Positions 59,343 to 64,000 of a stretch of 64,000 bases of DNA are shown here, one piece after another. This DNA comes from Liolophura sinensis. Taxonomy: Eukaryota; Mollusca; Polyplacophora; Chitonida; Chitonidae. Within the stretch, counting starts at the first letter, position 1. Every line of letters begins with the position of its first letter. Under the pieces are notes generated by a model. That model searched no databases and was not told where the DNA came from. It saw only the letters and a program-made list of their open reading frames with translations. The position numbers were made by a program, and so were the translations under genes. The stretch lies in assembly GCF_032854445.1 (NCBI RefSeq), contig NC_088298.1, positions 2,292,160 to 2,356,159 of the forward strand, written 5' to 3'.

Positions 59343-60825
59343 TCCTTTCCTTGAACTTAACTGCAGTTTTTATTAGGGAAAAATTCTTGGTCAAGGTATT
59401 GGTAATAAATAACAAATAACAGGGCATGGGGCATTTTACAGGAGACAATTTTGCTTGACTGTCTTTATTTCATCCCTGATATAGTGCTATGTATTTTTTT
59501 TTTATATTTGATTAAGTTTTTATCAGAAAAAAAGTTGTGTTGGCATCAGTAATGTCATTTTAAAGAAAAAGACTTCTAAAAATCAATGTAGGCATCACTA
59601 AGCAGACCACTTAAAACTATGCATAAATGTACTTTCGTTTACTTTTTTAGATTATTGTGAATAGAAGTAAAGGCATTCATTATTTGAATTCAATGGTGGG
59701 CCTTATGGACCATGGTATGAGAGGTTTGAAACTCTGACGTCATAGGACGTTTATCTTACTTTATCCAGTTCATGACATTGAATGTTGGAATAACTCTTTT
59801 TACCTACGAGTAAAAGATTACTGAAATAATGTTCCCCAAAATTCCTTCCTTCTGGTGAACATAAGGAAAACAAGTGTGATGTGAGGTCCTAGATACCGTC
59901 AGTGTGTCCAATGTCAGTACCCAGTGTGTCCAGTGTTAGCATCCAGACAAGCATGAACTGTGATTACCAACCATTTTGTTTGTAAGCTGCCATAACTCCT
60001 GAATTATTGCTCTAACATGTGAAAATACTTACCCTAATTGTTGAGTTAACATGTTATTTAATGCTGAGAGAAAACAATATAAAATTGCTTTGTGCATTTA
60101 TTTTTTATTTGTTGAGTATGCTTTTGGGGATAAAACTTGTATTTTTCCTGTAGAATACCATCTTACCTTGTAAACTGAAATTAAAATCTTTTTCTGAATC
60201 AAATAGAACTCACTGAATCAGGAAAAAATGAGTAAAGTAGTCATGGACGAAATTTTAGTTCAAATACATTAAATATTAATGTACATATGACGTGCCCCCC
60301 CGTGTTTGTTTATCCCTACCCCACATGGCCTAGCTCTCTATCATCCTGCCTTCGCCAACCTGCCCCGCCTTCTCCTGTCTTATGGCTACAACATGCATGT
60401 ATTTTCTCTGATATGTATACATACCATGCTGCTGAGAGCGCTAACACTGCATTGTTGAATCATAACAGTGATGGAGCCCACCTGGCAGCCATTACAACGT
60501 AGGAAACGCAAATGTCGAGATAACATTACGGAAGTCCCAGGCTCTGCGAGTGATTTCCTTAATGCTGCTGCGCGCTCCTGTAGGCGAGCTATTGTTTGAA
60601 CATATGAAGTTAATACACACAAGTAGAAAGGAATAGCTTTCCTTTGTAATAATGCGCTTGGACAGAAGACCTGAATGCTGGTTTTTACCTGTACACAAGA
60701 CAATTACAGGTATTGAGGGAAGTTGTAAAGTGCAAGGTGGAGCATTGGTTTGTCGTCGGTGTGCTCCTTGGAAAAGCAGATTATTCAGTGAACTGAACGC
60801 AGATGTTCTCTGGCCCTCAGTGTCT

Positions 60826-61085
60826 AGTTGTTCAAAACTGGTTTAAGACTTGATACCAGATTTAACTTTAAGCCCAGTCTTCAATTTTGTTCCTAGCCTA
60901 AAAAAAAATTGTGTAACATTATAACAGATATGAACTAAAACTGCTATTGCCATACTCTGACTGACTTACTTGCTGTATTACTGCATTGACTGCTGAGTTT
61001 GGATAAAAATCGAAATATAAAAATATAGGACTTGATATAGGTATATATATGTATTAGCTGATACACTTTCAGACCCTGGGCATTT
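60826..61085. mobile_element. MITE with GTTGTTCAAA-type ends, copy 2
   Basis: Starts 'TAGTTGTTCAAAACTGG', contains 'ATACCAGATTTAACTTTAAG' and ends 'TATTAGCTGATACACTTTC'; paralogous to 49336-49563. The right end is diverged. Confidence 0.6.
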
Positions 61086-62214
61086 TCAAAGGATTTAACA
61101 ACAGGGCATACTCTTCATATATGTTCAAGGGGCCAGTTTTTGTTCCCAATCCCACACTATACACTTTTTGGGTTCCCATGCACACTTTGTAGGTATTATG
61201 TTGCCATGTTAGTTACATTAACATAGTGCTGTGTGTGCTTTGTGAAACCGAACCCAATTAAAAATCACAGCTCCCTGGTAGACTTTTTCAACAAAATATG
61301 CAGTTTTCCAGTAAAATTTTCTCAAGTATGAGCGCCCACAGGCCCTTTCTCCAAATCTGTGGATTATGCCGTGAACAAGAATGATTATGACCTACTCTGT
61401 GGCCAGAAAGTGGCAATACTCAGCACATGGTATTCTCATTGCTTTAGTTGAAAAACAAGTTTCATGGTATACATGTAGATTGTTGTTGCCAGCCACCTGT
61501 GAATTATACCCTGGGACTATCGGGAGGCTACTTATCACATTCACATACATATACGTGTAGGTGAACAGTTCTCCATCGCTGCAAACACAACCACAATACT
61601 CCACTATCTGCACCCACTAGCAGGGCGCGTGTGACCCCCTCACCTGCAGGCTGCTCCCTAATCGCTGACTAACACCGGTTATTTTCAGAGCTGTACGCAG
61701 GCAGTATGTCGAGGCCACTGTGAGGCATTGGTGAGAACAGCAGAAGCACAAGCCTTCCGCCATGTGTACAGAAAACATCCCAATCCCCCATTCCTCAGTC
61801 CTCTGCCTCGCCTCACCTCACACACAGGCGGAAACTGGACCTAAACCTCACATCTGTGGGCTGGTGTTACCTTACAACCGCATTGCTCATCAAACGCACC
61901 TTTATAGATACAGTGTCAGTGATGCGCAGGTGTACCTGCAGCAAACATGCAGCAGACATGTAGTCAAACCAAGATTAGTGTGTCAGTTAAACTGGGCACA
62001 CTGCAGTGGATGTTGCAAATAGTAGTTTGTTTTCTTTATATCCCCCCCCCACAAAAAAAAATATGCGAATGTATCAGGGATTCAACCACAGTATATTGCC
62101 AACATTATTTGCCATTACAGGTGCTTATACATTTGCTGGTTCATCAATAATTGCTTTTTCTTTCATTTTTTGTTTGCACCAGCCTATTTTCTACGTTACA
62201 TACAGCTGTAGTAT

Positions 62215-62322
62215 GGTTATGGGTTTCCGGTTTCCTCCCACCAAAATGCTGGCTGCCATCGTGAAATATTCTTGAGTTTGGCGTAAAACACCAATCAAAT
62301 AAATAAATAAATAAATAAATTC
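62215..62322 (+). repeat. SINE copy, 5' truncated
   Basis: 'TTTCCTCCCACCAAAATGCT', 'GGCTGCCATCG', 'TTGAGTTTGGCGTAAAACAC' and five AAAT repeats. Confidence 0.87.
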
Positions 62323-62626
62323 TTAATGATATGCCCATTGTACACTTTCTGCCAACCCTGTGTCCTTATGTACAGGTATAGTGTATATACATTATAGAGC
62401 TCTCTGCATGCGTACATGTTTTTCCCAGGAAATGTCAAACTGACCTGCTTGGTTCATCTGGTTGACAATTAGTGCTCACACATAGATGTGGGAATGGTGC
62501 TGTTGTAAAATATCTAGGGCCAGTCAAAGGAACAAAAACCAATTTTTCTTCTAGGCTTCTGGAAAGAAAGGTTTTAGTGGTGGGTTTGTAAATTGAAATT
62601 TATCCATGTCAGTTTGAACAAAGAGG

Positions 62627-62905
62627 GCCATCACGGCCAAGTGATTAGCATGCTAGTGCAGCATAGTGACTCAGGAACCTCTGACAATATTGCTGTCAGT
62701 GTGAGTTCAAGCCCAGCTCATGCTGGCTTCCTCTCCAGTCGCACATGAGAACATTTGCCAGCAGCCTGTGGAGGGTTGTGGTTTCCCCCCCCAAGGCTCT
62801 ACCCGGTGTTCTCTCCACCATAATGTTGAATGTGTCGTGTATGTGAAATACATGTATTCTTGAGTACGACAGAAAAAACGTATCAAATAATTAAATAAAT
62901 ATTAA
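62627..62905 (+). repeat. tRNA-derived SINE, near full length
   Basis: 'CACGGCCAAGTGATTAGCAT' (A box region), 'GAGTTCAAGCCCAGCTCATG' (B box region), 'CTCCACCATAATGTTG', 'TTCTTGAGTACGACAG' and an (AAAT)n tail. Confidence 0.88.
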
Positions 62906-63392
62906 ATTTAGACACAAACAGTGCTTGAACTTGAAGCATACATATTTTTACATAAAGTACATGTACATATTTTGTTATACAGGGGCAATTTTTTGAATAT
63001 GATATTTAGGTTAACCAGTTTGATCTCATGATCTCACATCTCTCGGTGCATGTATATAGTGTATGTAGACAGTCACCATGATGTGTTTAAGCTATACATG
63101 CAGTTGGGAGTGAGTCATCGTAAAGTTCTGATATCATTATAGATAGACATCCGTTCTCAAAATGCAGCAGCATCATCATCATGTCGGCTGTGTTACTATG
63201 TAGATATTACCATCGGACTTTCTGCTACTGTCAAAGTAGGCCTATACATACATGTACATATATGCTGTGAATTTATGTACAAGTACATGTATGTATATAG
63301 TGTAGAGTGTACACAGGCGGTGTGGTTATTGTACATTTATGGTTATTTTGACAGCATTATACAGCTTAGGGCTGCCTTTTTGAAGTTTTGCT

Positions 63393-63505
63393 TCCTTTGT
63401 TTCATTACCATCTGATATAACGTTTTGTTCCCTGTGTTCATTACCTTTTGAAATAATGTTTTGTTTCCCTGTGTTCCGTTACCTTTTGGAGCAATGTTTT
63501 GTCTG
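63393..63505 (+). repeat. ~46-bp tandem repeat (about 2.5 copies)
   Basis: 'TTCATTACCTTTTGAAATAA' and 'TGTTTTGTTTCCCTGTGTTC' recur with small changes. The third copy breaks into the SINE at 63505. Confidence 0.75.
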
Positions 63506-63628
63506 ACAGAAACCTGTGGATGGTCACAAGCCCGGTTTCTTCCCAGCAAAATGCTGGCTGCTATCATATAAGTGAAAAATTCTTGAGTACAGTGTAAGAC
63601 ACCAGTTAAAAAAATAAAATGAACAAAT
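63505..63628 (+). repeat. SINE copy, 5' truncated
   Basis: 'GAAACCTGTGGATGGTCACA', 'AAAATGCTGGCTGCTATC' and 'AAAAATTCTTGAGTACAGTG'. Confidence 0.8.
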
Positions 63629-63887
63629 AAAGTTTAGCTTTTACCAAGTGACAGGTCTTTGATTTTGACTGATTCATCCACCTTCGGACCTTTTGAGATC
63701 TCTTTGCAAAGTTTGATTGATTTGTTATCAGAAAAACCTTAGTGTTGGCATCATAAAGTATCATGTTAAGACCTTTATGTGCTTTTGCAAATGCATTTTT
63801 ACAATGAATATTTGTCACATGCCTCGTGGTTCCAGGTTGTTCTCATTTGAGGGAACATGAGTCTACTTGTGACTAATACTATACCAC

Positions 63888-64000
63888 GGGGCCTCCAGGG
63901 CTGAGTTGGTTAGTGCACTAGTGCAGCGTAATGAGCCAGGAGTCTCTCACCAATGCGGTCGCTGTGAGTTCAAGTCTAGCTCATGCTGGCTTCCTCTCCG
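63888..64000 (+). repeat. tRNA-derived SINE head, cut by window edge
   Basis: Head 'GGGGCCTCCAGGGCTGAGTT', A box 'TGAGTTGGTTAGTGCACTAG' and B box 'GAGTTCAAGTCTAGC', then 'GCTGGCTTCCTCTCCG'. The clearest view in the window of the family's tRNA-like 5' end. Confidence 0.9.

Larger units (their letters stand above)
48696..64000 (+). other. Presumed long intron 1 of the neurexin-like gene
   Basis: More than 15 kb without a supported coding exon on either strand; it holds SINEs, MITEs, a large palindrome and small tandem repeats. Very long early introns are usual in neurexin genes. That the intron extends to the window edge is an inference from the open donor at 48695 and the absence of later neurexin domains. 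Confidence 0.5.

Overview
This is eukaryotic (animal) nuclear DNA: AT-rich, intron-containing, and full of short interspersed repeats. The commonest repeat is a tRNA-headed SINE ending in (AAAT)n, of a kind I associate with mollusc and other lophotrochozoan genomes. With the gene content this suggests a marine mollusc or close relative; the species cannot be told from the sequence alone.

Left part (1-11,900). The minus strand carries seven exons of a KRIT1 (CCM1) orthologue: the N-terminal region, two NPxF motifs and the first ankyrin repeats. The rest of the ankyrin region and the FERM domain lie beyond the left edge. A GC-richer stretch with an ETS-like double site near 11,850 is a plausible promoter.

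Centre (about 12,130-32,600). Two large arrays of one 53-bp minisatellite face each other: 12,587-18,690 in plus orientation (about 115 copies) and about 29,690-32,310 in minus orientation (about 49 copies). Outside them are diverged inverted termini built from the same motif, with a shared 9-bp direct repeat just outside the termini. Between the arrays, on the minus strand, lies a nine-exon, frameshifted gene whose pieces match the KDZ (Kyakuja-Dileera-Zisupton)/HMGXB3-like transposase family as I know it. I read the whole as one ~20.5-kb fold-back-style DNA transposon, decayed and carrying younger MITE and SINE insertions.

Right of it (32,600-47,000). There is a Tc1-like transposase fragment, a complete 1,083-bp inverted-repeat element with a CAATA target duplication, and an intact single-exon protein kinase gene (minus strand, 460 codons) lying between oppositely oriented copies of an 81-bp minisatellite. 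A second array of that minisatellite and two related MITEs follow.

Right part (44,250-64,000). A good signal-peptide/laminin-G/EGF coding exon at 47,933-48,695 is the first coding exon of an alpha-neurexin-like gene on the plus strand. A possible untranslated upstream exon ends at 44,521. No later neurexin exon can be recognised up to 64,000, so the remainder looks like a long first intron filled with SINEs, MITEs, an 80-bp palindrome and small tandem repeats.
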